NCBI GenBank assembly: GCA_938028645.1
Contig: CALIMD010000120.1
Span: 1 to 7,106, forward strand
Reading direction: 5' to 3'
DNA: 7,106 nt
Source: an uncultured Alphaproteobacteria bacterium
GTDB lineage: Bacteria; Pseudomonadota; Alphaproteobacteria; Thalassobaculales; Thalassobaculaceae
Numbering within the stretch: position 1 is the stretch's first letter; each line of letters starts with the position of its first letter. Made by a program: the position numbers and the translations under genes. Shown here in pieces: positions 6,555 to 7,106 of this stretch. The notes under the pieces are model-generated. The model saw only the letters and a program-made list of their open reading frames with translations, was not told the origin of the DNA and ran no database searches.

Positions 6555-7106
6555 ATGATTCAAGAGCCCCTAAAATACCTATCAGAATTAGTAGAAACCC
6601 AAGCTAATGGTGAGGCGGCTGTGCAATCTCTAATTGCAAGAACTATGAAGCAAAGTGGTTGCGAAGTAGAATTATATGACTATTTGCCTACTGAAGTCCC
6701 CGTAAAGGGTGAATTTTCTATAGAGAAAGCGGACAGTGCCCAAAGGCGCAGCGTTTTGATAGCCACTGCAAAAGGTGATCCAACTTTGCCCTCTCTATTA
6801 ATATTTGCTCACCCAGACTGTGAACCTGTAAAACATTCTGAAAAGTGGAGCTCAAATCCCTTCTCTGCTGTTTCAAATAACGGAAAACTTTTTGGTTGGG
6901 GAGTGGCAGATGACTTAGCTGGCTGCGCTTGTGCAGTAGCGGCGGTAAAAGTTACTTTGGAACGCAAAAGAGCGTCGTTAGGTGATGTAATTTTTGCTTC
7001 AACACCATCTAAAAGTTACGCCAGAGGAGTTGCATCGATATTACATCGCGGACTGACCGCTGATGCTTCTCTCTACCTGCATCCAGCGGAATCAGGTCAG
7101 GGTATG
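6555..7106 (+). CDS. M20 family metallopeptidase-like protein with an altered active site, 3' partial
   Basis: The first 184 residues are visible and the gene runs off the right edge. The fold is that of M20 (ArgE/DapE/carboxypeptidase G2) hydrolases: LLIFAHPDCEPV (81-92) gives metal ligand H86 and D88, W98..NPF (98-103) is the usual substrate-side motif, and GKLFGWGVADDLAG (110-123) gives the bridging ligand D119. The next segment, GDVIFASTPSKSYARGVASIL (143-163), aligns with the family's strand and helix around the Glu-Glu pair, but both glutamates are missing (TPSK instead). The following ligand block reads ADASLYLHPAES (169-180), with His where an EP(T/S) glutamate is normal. The gene is therefore either a peptidase with different chemistry or a non-catalytic or repurposed member. 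It diverges from the GntR-type gene and has a palindromic operator-like site in its promoter. A role acting on N-acyl or N-carbamoyl amino acids in the hyu pathway is inference. Confidence 0.88.
   Translation, partial: MIQEPLKYLSELVETQANGEAAVQSLIARTMKQSGCEVELYDYLPTEVPVKGEFSIEKADSAQRRSVLIATAKGDPTLPSLLIFAHPDCEPVKHSEKWSSNPFSAVSNNGKLFGWGVADDLAGCACAVAAVKVTLERKRASLGDVIFASTPSKSYARGVASILHRGLTADASLYLHPAESGQGM

Noticed and set aside
1..7106. tRNA, rRNA, CRISPR array, insertion sequence or phage genes
   Set aside because: No cloverleaf-like stretch, no spaced repeat series, no transposase or integrase motifs; nearly all of the window is accounted for by six coding genes and two short gaps.

Overview
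This 7.1-kb window is AT-rich bacterial DNA, densely coded, with TTG as well as ATG starts. The gene families (peptide-type ABC transporter, HyuA/HyuB, amidohydrolase, FCD-type GntR regulator, M20 peptidase-like protein) and the compact layout fit a heterotrophic proteobacterium, perhaps a marine one. That placement is inference from style only; nothing in the window fixes the taxon.

Layout. Positions 1-641 (+) hold the 3' part of an OppF/DppF-type ABC ATPase that enters from the left, already inside its Walker A motif. It is followed, with only 11 bases between, by hyuA-like (653-2704), hyuB-like (2691-4349, 14-base overlap) and a metal-dependent amidohydrolase (4346-5587, ATGA overlap). These four genes look like the distal part of one operon: uptake of a small peptide-like or amide substrate, ATP-dependent opening of a cyclic amide by HyuA/HyuB, and hydrolysis of the product. 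A 106-base convergent gap (5588-5693), which contains a perfect AT-rich inverted repeat, separates the operon from a GntR/FCD transcription regulator on the minus strand (5694-6398). A 156-base divergent intergenic region (6399-6554) then leads to an M20-family protein on the plus strand that runs off the right edge (6555-7106).

How it fits together. The regulator, the M20 protein and the hyu operon are probably one catabolic module. The sequence support is a perfect 10-bp palindrome, TTGTATACAA (6522-6531), of the type bound by FCD GntR proteins. It lies 23 bases before the M20 start codon and overlaps the likely promoter. The true substrate cannot be read from the sequence; hydantoins, oxoproline-like lactams, cyclic dipeptides and N-acyl or N-carbamoyl amino acids are the plausible classes.

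The most unusual observation is in the M20-like protein. The first two metal ligands of the fold are present (H86 and D119), but the nearly universal Glu-Glu catalytic/metal motif is replaced by a Thr-Pro-Ser-Lys stretch, and the following Glu ligand position appears to be His (H176-P177). It is either a peptidase with a rebuilt active site or a non-peptidase member of the family. The HyuA and HyuB proteins also belong to a divergent subgroup, although the putative metal triad of HyuB is kept.
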